DNA from: an uncultured Bacteroides sp. | Lineage (GTDB): Bacteria > Bacteroidota > Bacteroidia > Bacteroidales > Bacteroidaceae | Length of the DNA stretch: 44,961 bases | Direction of reading: 5' to 3' | Assembly: GCA_947074275.1 (NCBI GenBank) | Contig: CAMTPA010000018.1 | Coordinates: 1-44,961, forward strand | Translations under genes and position numbers: made by a program | Notes under the pieces: generated by a model | The model's input: the letters and a program-made list of their open reading frames with translations, nothing else | Database searches by the model: none | What the model was told of the DNA's origin: nothing | Shown: piece by piece, positions 35,803-44,835 of the stretch | Layout of the letters: each line of letters begins with the position of its first letter | Numbering within the stretch: the first letter of the stretch is position 1

Positions 35803-36909
35803 ATGTTCCTGAAAAGAAGCGAGCAACAGTTGATTTTAGATGGGAAAGTGTACACTCTTTTGCAGCTTGAAGAATTGATAAAGGATGAAACTGGACCTAA
35901 ACAAAAACAATTAAATGATTTACTCTCTTTTTTAACAGAGTGGTTTGATAAGACGGAGGAAATTGTTGTTCGCACATCAGGTTCTACGGGAATACCAAAA
36001 TCAATTTGGGTACAAAAAGAGAAAATGATAAAAAGTGCTTGTATCACTTGCGAATACCTCGGTTTGCAACAAGGTGATACAGCTCTTCTTTGTATGCCTT
36101 TGCAATACATCGCAGGTATGATGATGGTGATTAGAGCACTTGTGGCACGACTTGACTTGCGATGTGTTATACCTTCTGGACATCCTCTTTCAGAAATAAG
36201 TATTCCTTTGGATTTTGTGGCAATGGTTCCGTCACAAGTTTTTAACTCTTTGCAAAATGATGTGGAAAGAAAACGGTTATCTAAAATTAATACATTGATA
36301 ATTGGTGGTGGAGCGATAGACGATTCGTTGATTGAGTCCTTGTCACAGCTACCCAATAAGATATATTCAACTTATGGAATGACTGAGACGCTTTCGCATA
36401 TTGCTCTCCGTCGGTTGAATGGGAGCGATCCTAATAATCGCTACTATCCTTTTTCTTCAGTAAAACTCTCTTTGTCTGACGAGTTGACTTTGATAATTGA
36501 TGCACCATTGGTTTGCAATGAAGTGTTGAAGACGAATGATGTTGCAGAACTCTATGATGATGGTAGTTTTATGATTTTGGGTAGGAAAGACAATATCATA
36601 AACAGTGGAGGAATAAAAATACAAGCGGAAAAGGTGGAACAATTATTAAATGAGGTTATAGCTTCTCCGTTTGCTATTACATCCATTGCTCACTCTAAAT
36701 GGGGGGAGGCGATAGTGTTGTTGGTAGAAGACAGTAGGGAGTTCTCATTGGATGAGAATCTGTTTTGCAAATTACCCAAATATTGGCGCCCGCTTTATAC
36801 CATATCGGTCGCTTCGTTGCCTATGACAGAAACTGGGAAAATAGATCGAATTGGCTGTAAAAAACTTGCAGCAGAGAAAGTAAAAGCGGATTACTCAACC
36901 TGTGATTGA
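35803..36909 (+). CDS. menE: o-Succinylbenzoate-CoA ligase
   Basis: ANL-family acyl-CoA ligase, 368 residues, shorter than the roughly 450-490 of other bacteria, as usual in Bacteroidetes. Markers: the phosphate loop VRTSGSTGIPKS, the adenylate motif YGMTETLSHIALR, LGRKDNIINSGGIKIQAEKVE at the hinge and the catalytic lysine in TETGKIDR. It is the last gene of the men operon. A hairpin covers its stop codon. Confidence 0.93.
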   Translation: MFLKRSEQQLILDGKVYTLLQLEELIKDETGPKQKQLNDLLSFLTEWFDKTEEIVVRTSGSTGIPKSIWVQKEKMIKSACITCEYLGLQQGDTALLCMPLQYIAGMMMVIRALVARLDLRCVIPSGHPLSEISIPLDFVAMVPSQVFNSLQNDVERKRLSKINTLIIGGGAIDDSLIESLSQLPNKIYSTYGMTETLSHIALRRLNGSDPNNRYYPFSSVKLSLSDELTLIIDAPLVCNEVLKTNDVAELYDDGSFMILGRKDNIINSGGIKIQAEKVEQLLNEVIASPFAITSIAHSKWGEAIVLLVEDSREFSLDENLFCKLPKYWRPLYTISVASLPMTETGKIDRIGCKKLAAEKVKADYSTCD

Positions 36910-36920
36910 ATAATCCGTTT
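36885..36920. terminator. Possible terminator at the menE 3' end
   Basis: CGGATTA (36887-36893) pairs with TAATCCG (36911-36917), extended by A-T pairs and followed by only three Ts. It spans the menE stop codon and lies between convergent genes. Weak. Confidence 0.4.
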
Positions 36921-36945
36921 ATGCGCTAATGAAAATGAGATATGA

Positions 36946-37920
36946 TTACTGTCTGCTACTGAAATATTTTAAGAATTGGGTTCGTTCCCATACAGTAATT
37001 CCTTCGATGTTTTTCGCATTCAATTTACCTTTGAATTGCGCAGTTGAATCATAACCATTCTTTTCCATCCAACTGCTAAGGAAACTATTTGTTTCACCAA
37101 TAAATGAACTTGAGTTTTCGTAAATAGCACTACATACCTCAACTGCTGATGCTCCCGCTAAAATTGTTTTCACAACAGCTTCTGGTGAATGAACACCTCC
37201 CGAAGCAGCGTAATCCATTTTGTCGATGATAGAAGATGCGATTCCTATCCATCGAAGTGGAGTTGATAAATCAGCTTCTGTGCTGAATACATTTCCAGGT
37301 ACAAAGGCCATTTTATTAATATCAATATCAGGTTGGTAGAAACGATTGAATAAAACTACTGCTGCTGCCCCATTAGCATACAGTTGGTTGATTAATGCTA
37401 TTGGGTTTGTAAGATTTTCACCCAATTTCATAATTACTGGAATAGTTGTAACCTTTTTAATGTGCGAAAGAATATCAATATGTCGTTGCTCAAAATCGCC
37501 ATATTTATAGTCCTTCTCTGTTTGCAAAGCCAAAATATTGATTTCAATGGCATCAGCTCCAGCTTCTTCTATTTGTTTGGCAAAATCAACCCATTCAGCA
37601 TCGGTGTAACAATTGATACTGGCGATGATAGGAATATTACAAAGCTTTTTGCTTTCACGTATTAATTCAATGTATTCTCCCAATTTATGAGCACGAACAT
37701 AACCTGCAATGTAGTCATTTCCCTCTGTGTATTCTGCATTTTTAAGATGTTCTACTTCAATTAGTATTTGTTCTTCAAAAAGAGATTTTAAAACAATAGC
37801 TCCAGCACCTGCATCTGCCAATTTCTTATTTTTTTCAGCACTATTTGTCAAGCCTGAACTACTGATTATTATGGGGTTTTTTAGCTGTATACCAGCAAAA
37901 GAGGTTTTAAGATTATCCAT
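36946..37920 (-). CDS. Dihydroorotate dehydrogenase-like FMN protein
   Basis: 324-residue TIM-barrel flavoprotein of the dihydroorotate-dehydrogenase-like family. It begins TSFAGIQLKNPIIISSSGLT and has VIASINCYTDAEWVDFAKQIEEAGADAIEINI, VIMKLGENLTNP, VLFNRFYQPDID and the phosphate-binding AASGGVHSPEAVVKTILAGA. The substrate is unproven; these proteins differ from true PyrD in the active-site loop, and a role in pyrimidine synthesis should not be assumed. Followed on the same strand (upstream) by yggS with a 16-bp gap, hence an operon. Confidence 0.85.
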   Translation of the reverse strand: MDNLKTSFAGIQLKNPIIISSSGLTNSAEKNKKLADAGAGAIVLKSLFEEQILIEVEHLKNAEYTEGNDYIAGYVRAHKLGEYIELIRESKKLCNIPIIASINCYTDAEWVDFAKQIEEAGADAIEINILALQTEKDYKYGDFEQRHIDILSHIKKVTTIPVIMKLGENLTNPIALINQLYANGAAAVVLFNRFYQPDIDINKMAFVPGNVFSTEADLSTPLRWIGIASSIIDKMDYAASGGVHSPEAVVKTILAGASAVEVCSAIYENSSSFIGETNSFLSSWMEKNGYDSTAQFKGKLNAKNIEGITVWERTQFLKYFSSRQ

Positions 37921-37936
37921 ATTATATAAGTTTTTA

Positions 37937-38608
37937 TTAATAAATTCGATTCCCGAAAATCTTACTTCCTACACGTACAAGTGTGCTTCCATTGGATATT
38001 GCAAGAGGATAGTCATCGGACATACCCATCGACAACTCACAGAAATAATCGTTGTTCTGAAACCAAGCTTTTTTTATTTCTTGAAAAAGTTGATGTAAGA
38101 AATAAAATTCATGATTGATTTGTTCATTATCATTTGTAAAAGTAGCCATTCCCATCAAACCACAGATTTGGATATGTTGAAGTGTCTGCCACTCATTTGT
38201 AGATAACATAGCCTTACACTCTTCGGCACTAAACCCAAACTTGCTCTCTTCTTGTGCAATGTGTATTTGAAGTAAGCATTTAATTGTTCGATTCTCTTTT
38301 GCTGCACATTTATTGACTTCTGTTAGAAGTTTATAAGAATCAATACCGTGTATTAAATGAACATAAGGTGCCATATATTTAATCTTATTAGATTGTAAAT
38401 GACCAATGAAATGCCATTCTATATCTTTAGGCAAGCTGTTGTATTTGGCAGTCATCTCTTGCACTTTGCTTTCGCCAAAAATGCGTTGTCCAGCCTGGTA
38501 TGCTTCCATTATTGCGTCGTTGGGATGATACTTGGAAACAGCAACAAGCCGAACCTCCTTAGGAAGCTCGGCTAATATTAGCTTTATGTTATCAGCAATG
38601 CTGTACAT
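37937..38608 (-). CDS. YggS/PROSC family PLP-binding protein
   Basis: 224 residues from the ATG at 38608 (MYSIADNIK); codons further upstream run into the DUF4494 gene. PLP homeostasis protein with a fold-type-III barrel. The PLP lysine is in RLVAVSKYHPND, followed by FGESKVQEM, WHFIGHLQSNK and the C-terminal GMSDDYPLAISNGSTLVRVGSKIFG. It balances free pyridoxal phosphate in the cell rather than catalysing a known reaction. It sits 10 bp downstream of DUF4494, an arrangement I recall from other Bacteroidales. Confidence 0.94.
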   Translation of the reverse strand: MYSIADNIKLILAELPKEVRLVAVSKYHPNDAIMEAYQAGQRIFGESKVQEMTAKYNSLPKDIEWHFIGHLQSNKIKYMAPYVHLIHGIDSYKLLTEVNKCAAKENRTIKCLLQIHIAQEESKFGFSAEECKAMLSTNEWQTLQHIQICGLMGMATFTNDNEQINHEFYFLHQLFQEIKKAWFQNNDYFCELSMGMSDDYPLAISNGSTLVRVGSKIFGNRIY

Positions 38609-38618
38609 AATCGATGTT

Positions 38619-39092
38619 TTATTTTTCGCTAAATTCAGGTTTGTCATTAGGCTCTGCACTGTAAGGATATACATCCATCAGAGTAGTTTCAGATACCATA
38701 CCAATCTGATAATCGGCCATAGTGCCTTTCATACCTTCATCCAATTTTTTGATTGCGTCTCTTAAATCCGCAGCTTGAACCAATACTTGAGTAGATGATT
38801 TCTTTTCAGCACCACTTTTCTCATCCAAGGTAACAAAGATTAGTTTTGCTTTAAACCAACGGTCTGCGCTCTCTTCGTCACTCATAAATAATTCACTGTA
38901 ATTGGCTCTTTTTATATCTGATACAGTAAACTCACCTGTGATGAATGGTGTCATCTCTTCAATGATGCGAGCTTCTGCTTCTGTAAAGCTTAGTGCGTCT
39001 ACCAAATAGGGTTCAGTAACCTTTTTGTTCATTCCATTTTCCATTAATTTTTCATAACGGATTTTGCACTCAAACCAAGTATGCATTGCCAT
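38619..39092 (-). CDS. DUF4494 protein
   Basis: 157 residues of a family confined largely to Bacteroidetes with no known function. It starts MAMHTWFECKIRYEKLMENG and contains EPYLVDALSFTEAEARI-IEEMTPFI, a mixed alpha/beta pattern with a charged C-terminus. No signal peptide or membrane segment; it is probably cytoplasmic. It precedes yggS in the same operon. A TATCTTTG -7-like box (minus strand of 39157-39164) lies about 65 bp before its start. Confidence 0.82.
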   Translation of the reverse strand: MAMHTWFECKIRYEKLMENGMNKKVTEPYLVDALSFTEAEARIIEEMTPFITGEFTVSDIKRANYSELFMSDEESADRWFKAKLIFVTLDEKSGAEKKSSTQVLVQAADLRDAIKKLDEGMKGTMADYQIGMVSETTLMDVYPYSAEPNDKPEFSEK

Positions 39093-39221
39093 AAATAAAA
39101 TACTTTAATTAGTTAAAAATCTGATTTCTACACAGCAGTTCTGCGTAAAGTGTCTACAAAGATAAATGAAAAAATAGAAAAATGTTATTTTGATGAGTTA
39201 ATAACCTTTAGCAAGTGAGGT

Positions 39222-41087
39222 TTATTCTTTTATACATCTAATGCAGTAGCCAGAAAATTCTGTATAGCTTGCTTCTTTAATTTCGTCACTATCACTTTTC
39301 AATAAAATAGCCGAAGTCCATAAAGTGTTTTGAGTGTTTCCTGCCGACCAATATACTAAGTAGTCTTTTCCGAAGGAGTAAACGCTCTTATTGCTGTTTG
39401 CTCCTATGTTGAAAATACCTTTTGGATGAGCGTTGAATCCAGCCAAATTATTGCTTTGGCATTTGGCTCCCCAACTGTTTGTTGCTTTTAATGTAGAAGC
39501 ATTTTTATTGAGATAATTGCTTAGCTTCTGCCAATCTTCATAATTTGCAACCCTCCAACCATTTGGGGCGATTTCGCCAGTTTCCATCGCTTTTTGATTG
39601 TAAAAAACATTAGCTGCATTCGTGAAATAACCAGCTTCTGTTTCTATATAGTTTGTTTGTGATTTATATTTAATTGGATTGCCATTTTTGTAAACAGTGG
39701 TTTTAAGGTCATCTTGAAACCAATGCTGAGTGCCGATTTTTACAATTGGATAACATATTGTTTCACCTATTCTATTGTCAACCCATATATAGGGTTTTGT
39801 CGATATAGAAAGAGCATTTTGAGGTTGTTTTGTGTGTATTTGTAGATTTGTGTCAATATAGATAAACTGTGGGCTGTTTTGATTTGATGAAACATAATCA
39901 AAGCTGTTATTTGTTTGATTCCAAACAACACTTCCTTCATTTGATTGTTGTTCACCAATATGCCACACATAACCACTTTCGAGTATTGGCTTGCTATTTT
40001 TTACAGGATAAACAACAATTGCTACATTTTGAATATGGTCATTTACTAAATACTCTTTGCATACTTCAGCTACAACCTGTCCTTGTGAAAAAATTTGGTA
40101 TACATTGCTTTGATTAAAATCAAAGTCATCGAATGATAATCTTTCTTTTTCAACTATTTCGGTCGGAATTATTTCGATGTTACTCCCTTCTTCCCATTGA
40201 TTAATAGTTGCTGTTAAGCTCGTGACACCAGTTTCTTGTGTGTATAATAACACAATTTCATTTGATTTACCACTTATAAAGTCATAATTTTCAGAAAGAG
40301 AAACGGTATATTGCTTTTCTCCTATATTTAATGAAATAAATTCGGTGAAAGCCATTATTGTTTGTGGCACAATAAGAGCTACCTTGTTCTTAAGTTTATT
40401 TCCAACTATACTCCATTCACCATATGGTATGATTTGAACAGGGGTGTTGTGGTATAAAAAATCATTGGTTTGAATATTATAAGAAGCGGAAGAGAAAAGA
40501 TTGTTGATATGGATTATTGGGTTTTCGTTTTTTAATTGTTCTATATCGATATGTTCTTCTGCCTTGATGGTGATATTGAGTTGTGAAAACAGATGTTCAT
40601 AATTTAGTTTGATAATTTTGGTAGTTGGATTTATGCTATTTTCAATAGCTACCATAAAGTCTGATTCGTTATAGTTTCTTATGTGACTTTGATCGTTTAA
40701 TACTCCAACGTTGATGATACCGTTTTCTTGAATTGCTGGTTCCTGATAGGGATAATAACTAAGGATTGTGGATTTTCCTTCTGAAGGGTAATAAATGTTA
40801 TTTAAAGACACGAATTCATTGCTGTTGCAAATTAGTTTTTCATTTGCGATGTGCCATTTTGTATCTAAGCTGGTTGTTTCTTCTAAGATATAAAGGCCAA
40901 TTTCTGATTTATAATTGCTGTTGTAGACTTGATTATATAATGCTTGTGAATTAATTCTAACCTCTACGATTTTTTGTGATGCAGAATTATCCTCATCATC
41001 GTCTATTGAATTTACACAAGATTGGTATATGCAAAATGAACCAATGAATAAATATAATAAACACAATGATAAATTCCGAGCATTCAT
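39222..41087 (-). CDS. Fimbrillin-like / FISUMP-domain lipoprotein (copy 2)
   Basis: 621 residues. The N-terminus is a signal peptide with cysteines at GSFC and YQSC; either could be the lipid site. Residues about 35-300 resemble the fimbrillin/Mfa2-like fold of Bacteroidetes (YYPSEGKSTILSYYPYQ, SDFMVA). The C-terminal 180 residues are a Fibrobacter-succinogenes-major-paralogous (FISUMP) domain with VKIGTQHWFQDDLKTT, NGWRVANYEDWQKLSNYL and the closing YCIRCIKE. It probably acts at the cell surface, perhaps as a fimbrial or adhesin part. The gene upstream, 12 bp away, is a diverged paralogue with the same domain order. Confidence 0.8.
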   Translation of the reverse strand: MNARNLSLCLLYLFIGSFCIYQSCVNSIDDDEDNSASQKIVEVRINSQALYNQVYNSNYKSEIGLYILEETTSLDTKWHIANEKLICNSNEFVSLNNIYYPSEGKSTILSYYPYQEPAIQENGIINVGVLNDQSHIRNYNESDFMVAIENSINPTTKIIKLNYEHLFSQLNITIKAEEHIDIEQLKNENPIIHINNLFSSASYNIQTNDFLYHNTPVQIIPYGEWSIVGNKLKNKVALIVPQTIMAFTEFISLNIGEKQYTVSLSENYDFISGKSNEIVLLYTQETGVTSLTATINQWEEGSNIEIIPTEIVEKERLSFDDFDFNQSNVYQIFSQGQVVAEVCKEYLVNDHIQNVAIVVYPVKNSKPILESGYVWHIGEQQSNEGSVVWNQTNNSFDYVSSNQNSPQFIYIDTNLQIHTKQPQNALSISTKPYIWVDNRIGETICYPIVKIGTQHWFQDDLKTTVYKNGNPIKYKSQTNYIETEAGYFTNAANVFYNQKAMETGEIAPNGWRVANYEDWQKLSNYLNKNASTLKATNSWGAKCQSNNLAGFNAHPKGIFNIGANSNKSVYSFGKDYLVYWSAGNTQNTLWTSAILLKSDSDEIKEASYTEFSGYCIRCIKE

Positions 41088-41099
41088 TTGAAATATTAT

Positions 41100-42992
41100 T
41101 TATTCATTTTTTATGCAGCGAATCAAAAAAGCGCAAGCATCATTAAAAGGAATGCCTTTTACTTCGTTTGCTTTGGCATTGAGTGCAATCCCTGCATCGT
41201 AAGGAATGAGAGAATCGCTATTTGACATTCTCCAATAAAAGGCATAATCATTTAATCCCATAAATTCTGTTGGTATAGTTGCTTTGTAAAAACCACCTTT
41301 GGGTAATCCTCCAAATCCTGTAATATTATTGGCCGATGCGATACCATCATTACTATTCCAATCATCTCCCATTTTTAATTTGGCAGATTCGTTATTTATG
41401 TAACTTTTTAATGCTTCCCATTGATCATAACTTGGAATACTCCATCCAATAGGTGCTATTTTATCGCTAACGATTACTGCCTTGTTATAAAATATACAGT
41501 TGTTCCTTGTATAATATCCAGCATTTGTTGAGCTAAGATTAGATGAATTGTTTGCTAATATTGTGTTGTCGGTATAGTACAATGTTTTTAAATCTTCACG
41601 CATCCAATATTGTTTTCCAATTTTTACTATGGGGTAATTATTTATTTCATTTCCTCTTTGATCAATTAAATAATACGCTTTCGCTATTATATTGGGCGAT
41701 TCTTCGATTGGGGTTGGAATAAAGTAGCCTTGCTCATCGGTATACAAATTAGCGATAGGTTGTTTGCTGCCTGCTTGATATGTAAAACTATTGTTGGAAC
41801 CACTCCATACAACCTTTCCGCCGTGAACTGCATCTGTGTTATCTAAAATTTGCAATACGGTGCCATTTAGAGGATCAGTCAAAGAATAATAAACAATGGC
41901 TACTGCGTCAATTGTTTCATTTAGTAAATACTCTTTGCAGATATTCCCAATAATAGTTCCTGATGTGGATGCCACTTGATATATAGAACTTATATTAAAA
42001 TCTAAAGTATTGATAGCGATGGAATGTTGCTGTGTTTTTTCGCTTAAATCCCACTCGTATTTTTCTTCATTTATAATCCAGTCATTGATTTTTTGTGTGA
42101 CTCCTTCAATTCCTACTTGAGAATCATACTTCAAAGTAATATCATATGAGACTCCGCCTGATAGGTTTGTATTTACTGGAAAATTACAAATAAACGTTCT
42201 GTTATTTACTTGAAGCACAATTTGACTATTGGAACACGTTTGTGGTATAAGTATGGCTTTCTTACCAAATAGAAGTAGATTTGTCGTTTCTATTTCCCAT
42301 TCTCCATATGGTTTTATAGAATTAAGCGCATCCAAATTACTGACTTCATCATTGTCGAAATTATAACTACATTTGGTAAAAATATTGTTGATTGCAATAG
42401 TGGAATTATTTTTTAAATCTTCGAGTGATTTTTGTGATTCGGCTTTTATGTTTATATTAATTTGAGAAAAGCGATGAAAAAAATCTAAATTAATACTGTT
42501 TCTACTTGGATATAGTAACTCTGTTCTTGCTGTCATAAAATCAGATTTACTATAATTGTTATAATTCGATTGATCTGATTCTACTCCAGCAGAAATGTTG
42601 CTATTGGATTCGTTGTTTTTGTTTTTCTGATATGGGTAATAACTAAAGAACTTACAACTGGAAGAACCATCAGGATAATATAGATTTTCTTCTGGAGTTA
42701 GTTCTATTCCGTTGAAAATTAGATGTTTATTGTTTATGTGTTTTTCGTTGTTGAATGAATTTAACTCTTTGACAGCATAAATACCAATAGTGTCATTTTC
42801 TTCAAATGATTCTCCATCCATACGAGTTGTTGAATGTGTATTTGAAATGTGTAATGTAAAACATATTGGTGTTTTAGATATTGGGGCAATGATTGTATCA
42901 TTATTATCACTTATCGTATTTGTACAAGATGCTGTTAATAAAATAATAATGATGCTGTAAAGTATCTTTGTTTTGTTCTTTGTGTGATGCAT
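41100..42992 (-). CDS. Fimbrillin-like / FISUMP-domain lipoprotein (copy 1)
   Basis: 630 residues, with a clear lipobox LTASC after a 21-residue signal peptide. The fimbrillin-like half contains NLYYPDGSSSCKFFSYYPYQ and SKSDFMTARTELLYPSRN. The FISUMP half has IVKIGKQYWMREDLKTLYY, APIGWSIPSYDQWEALKSYI and the end CAFLIRCIKNE. It is shared block for block with the next gene, so the pair arose by tandem duplication and then diverged. Low-complexity Asn/Ile/Ser-rich composition is common to both. Transcription likely starts from the TATATTTG box about 30 bp upstream. Confidence 0.8.
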   Translation of the reverse strand: MHHTKNKTKILYSIIIILLTASCTNTISDNNDTIIAPISKTPICFTLHISNTHSTTRMDGESFEENDTIGIYAVKELNSFNNEKHINNKHLIFNGIELTPEENLYYPDGSSSCKFFSYYPYQKNKNNESNSNISAGVESDQSNYNNYSKSDFMTARTELLYPSRNSINLDFFHRFSQININIKAESQKSLEDLKNNSTIAINNIFTKCSYNFDNDEVSNLDALNSIKPYGEWEIETTNLLLFGKKAILIPQTCSNSQIVLQVNNRTFICNFPVNTNLSGGVSYDITLKYDSQVGIEGVTQKINDWIINEEKYEWDLSEKTQQHSIAINTLDFNISSIYQVASTSGTIIGNICKEYLLNETIDAVAIVYYSLTDPLNGTVLQILDNTDAVHGGKVVWSGSNNSFTYQAGSKQPIANLYTDEQGYFIPTPIEESPNIIAKAYYLIDQRGNEINNYPIVKIGKQYWMREDLKTLYYTDNTILANNSSNLSSTNAGYYTRNNCIFYNKAVIVSDKIAPIGWSIPSYDQWEALKSYINNESAKLKMGDDWNSNDGIASANNITGFGGLPKGGFYKATIPTEFMGLNDYAFYWRMSNSDSLIPYDAGIALNAKANEVKGIPFNDACAFLIRCIKNE

Positions 42993-43018
42993 ATTATTTA
43001 ATAATTTGTTTGTGTGTG

Positions 43019-43051
43019 CAAATATAAGAATAAAAATTATATAAAAGCAAA
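43019..43051 (-). promoter_or_regulatory. Bacteroidetes-type promoter of the fimbrillin-like pair
   Basis: On the minus strand TTTG (43048-43051) and TATATTTG (43019-43026) are 21 bp apart, near the -33/-7 consensus of Bacteroides sigma factor. It lies 27-59 bp before the start at 42992. Confidence 0.6.
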
Positions 43052-43287
43052 TAAAATAAAGTGAATTTTACGATAAAAAATAAGAATATTACCTAACTGC
43101 TTGATTTGTAGTTTGTTTAAAAATAATATTTGATTCAGATTTAGATGTTTTACTGTTTTGATTTCTTGCTCTTAGATTTTAAAATTTGGTATTAAAGGGA
43201 AAGAGTTAGGATTTTTACAATTAAAAGAGCTATAAAAATATTTATAGAATAGATAGGATTTATCTTATAAACTCTCAGTTTTGATAC
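43052..43287. other. AT-rich intergenic stretch
   Basis: About 236 bp with no gene between the fimbrillin-like promoter and the miaA stop. Very AT-rich. The only structure seen is a hairpin CTATAAA-AATA-TTTATAG (43230-43247), a possible weak terminator of miaA on the minus strand. Confidence 0.5.
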
Positions 43288-44202
43288 TTATCTGCCGTTG
43301 TCAATGACCAACTGGTGATTACAGTAATTAATTATTTCTTGTTCTTGATCCGGGTGAAACCAACAAATATCAGAGTCGCGTTTGAACCAAGTCATTTGTT
43401 TTCGTGAATAGATGCGTGAGTTTTGCTTGATTTTCTCAATAGCAAAGGGGAGTTCCCATACTCCATCAAAGTGATTGAATAATTCTTTATAACCTACTGT
43501 ATTCATCGAGTTGAAAGTACGGTATGAATAAAATCTTTGTGCTTCCTCCAGCAATCCCTCTTCCATCATTTGGTCTACGCGTTCATTGATACGTTGATAA
43601 AGTTCTTCTCGTTCGCGTATAAGGCCTATTTTTATTATCTTGAATGGGCGTTCCTTTTTTTGTTGTGTGCGAAATGATGTATAGGTACGTCCAGTCATAT
43701 AACAAATTTCAAGTGCGTGAATCACACGTTTGTAGTTCTTGTGGTCTACAATATTGTAATATTCAGGATCCATTAATTTTAACTCAGCACATAGACTCTC
43801 TAATCCATCATTATGATATTTATCAAGCATCATAATGCGCGTTTCTTCGTCTATTGTAGGAATGTCATCTATTCCATTGCAGACAGCATCTACATACATC
43901 ATAGAGCCACCAGTCAGAATTACTGTTGATTTGTTTTTAAATAAATCATTAATTGTGGATATAGCTTCTTCTTCGTAGCGTGCTGCACTGTAATAATCGG
44001 TGAGTTGTAGTGTGCCTACTAAATGGTGTTTTATTCTATTTAGTTGTTCGATGGTGGGGGCTGCCGTTCCAATTTTCAAATCGGCATAGAGTTGTCTCGA
44101 ATCGGCCGAAACGATGTCTGTATGGAAGTGTTCTGCCAATCGTAGACTTAATTCTGTTTTTCCAACGCCTGTTGGTCCAATTAGTACAATAAGGTTTGGC
44201 AT
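43288..44202 (-). CDS. miaA: tRNA dimethylallyltransferase
   Basis: Transfers the dimethylallyl group to A37 of tRNAs reading UNN codons, 304 residues. Motifs: P-loop [12 protein letters not shown], the substrate stretch [20 protein letters not shown] with the catalytic Asp, [18 protein letters not shown], and C-terminal tRNA-binding [15 protein letters not shown]. The length fits the family. It lies downstream of the acidic pRiA4b-like gene, with a hairpin between them that may partly uncouple the two. Confidence 0.97.
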   Translation of the reverse strand: MPNLIVLIGPTGVGKTELSLRLAEHFHTDIVSADSRQLYADLKIGTAAPTIEQLNRIKHHLVGTLQLTDYYSAARYEEEAISTINDLFKNKSTVILTGGSMMYVDAVCNGIDDIPTIDEETRIMMLDKYHNDGLESLCAELKLMDPEYYNIVDHKNYKRVIHALEICYMTGRTYTSFRTQQKKERPFKIIKIGLIREREELYQRINERVDQMMEEGLLEEAQRFYSYRTFNSMNTVGYKELFNHFDGVWELPFAIEKIKQNSRIYSRKQMTWFKRDSDICWFHPDQEQEIINYCNHQLVIDNGR

Positions 44203-44218
44203 AATTTATAGAAATGAG

Positions 44219-44261
44219 AAAGCGTGTGTAAACGACGTTTTTTGCCATTTACACACGCTTT
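44219..44261 (-). terminator. Hairpin between the pRiA4b-like gene and miaA
   Basis: A perfect 14-bp stem, AAAGCGTGTGTAAA (44219-44232) with TTTACACACGCTTT (44248-44261), and a 15-nt loop. It follows the stop at 44272 on the minus strand. The T run after it is short and interrupted, so it may be a terminator or an attenuating structure. Confidence 0.7.
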
Positions 44262-44271
44262 ATGTTGTACA

Positions 44272-44835
44272 TTAAAAACGTTCTTCGCTGTAATCTGTTG
44301 AGTTGGCAGAGGAGTTGCTGTCAATGTCAAATCCTTCTTGGTCAAAATCTTCTAAATCAAAATCTTGATCACCATAGAAATTCTCGTCGAGTTCGAGTGT
44401 GCCACTCGCTGTTACCATTTCTTCAAAATCAACAGTTTGTTTAGGTGCCTCTCCTAACTTCTTAGTACATACAGCCCCTTTTATATCTTTTCCAGTAATA
44501 ATTTCGGTCAATTCGATAAAGAAAAGACGCTCGGTTAGATAATCAAAGATATAAAGCATTTTTTGTTTTTCATCTTCTACCATTTCATTAATAGTAGTTT
44601 CTTTCATCAGCCAACTATCCATTTCAGGATTGTTGTCCATTTCTTCAAGCGTAATTTCTTTCTCTTTTTCCCAATCGTCATCACAAATAAAAAAAGATGT
44701 CATTTGATCATTCGCATAGGCTACTGATTGAACAATTGCCTCGTGGAAATCATAGAAAGTGGCCTCTGGGTCAATTTGTATTTCTCTTAAAAAGTCATCA
44801 ACTTCGTCAGAGATAATGGTAAATCTATAAATCAT
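44272..44835 (-). CDS. pRiA4b ORF-3 / IS1096-passenger-like acidic protein
   Basis: 187 residues. The N-terminal 140 resemble the plasmid pRiA4b ORF-3 family (also labelled IS1096 passenger TnpR-like): IYRFTIISDEVDDFLREIQI, TFYDFHEAIVQSVAYANDQMTSFFICD, and MLYIFDYLTERLFFIEL. The last 40 residues are a very acidic tail rich in Asp, Glu and Phe. Despite the family label there is no mobile element near it, and in Bacteroidales it seems a fixed chromosomal gene. Its function is unknown. A TATATTTG box (minus strand of 44867-44874) lies 32 bp upstream. Confidence 0.78.
   Translation of the reverse strand: MIYRFTIISDEVDDFLREIQIDPEATFYDFHEAIVQSVAYANDQMTSFFICDDDWEKEKEITLEEMDNNPEMDSWLMKETTINEMVEDEKQKMLYIFDYLTERLFFIELTEIITGKDIKGAVCTKKLGEAPKQTVDFEEMVTASGTLELDENFYGDQDFDLEDFDQEGFDIDSNSSANSTDYSEERF

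Noticed and set aside
44272..44835. Mobile element, from the IS1096/plasmid family name
   Set aside because: No transposase, inverted repeats or target duplication is near it; the family name is historical.
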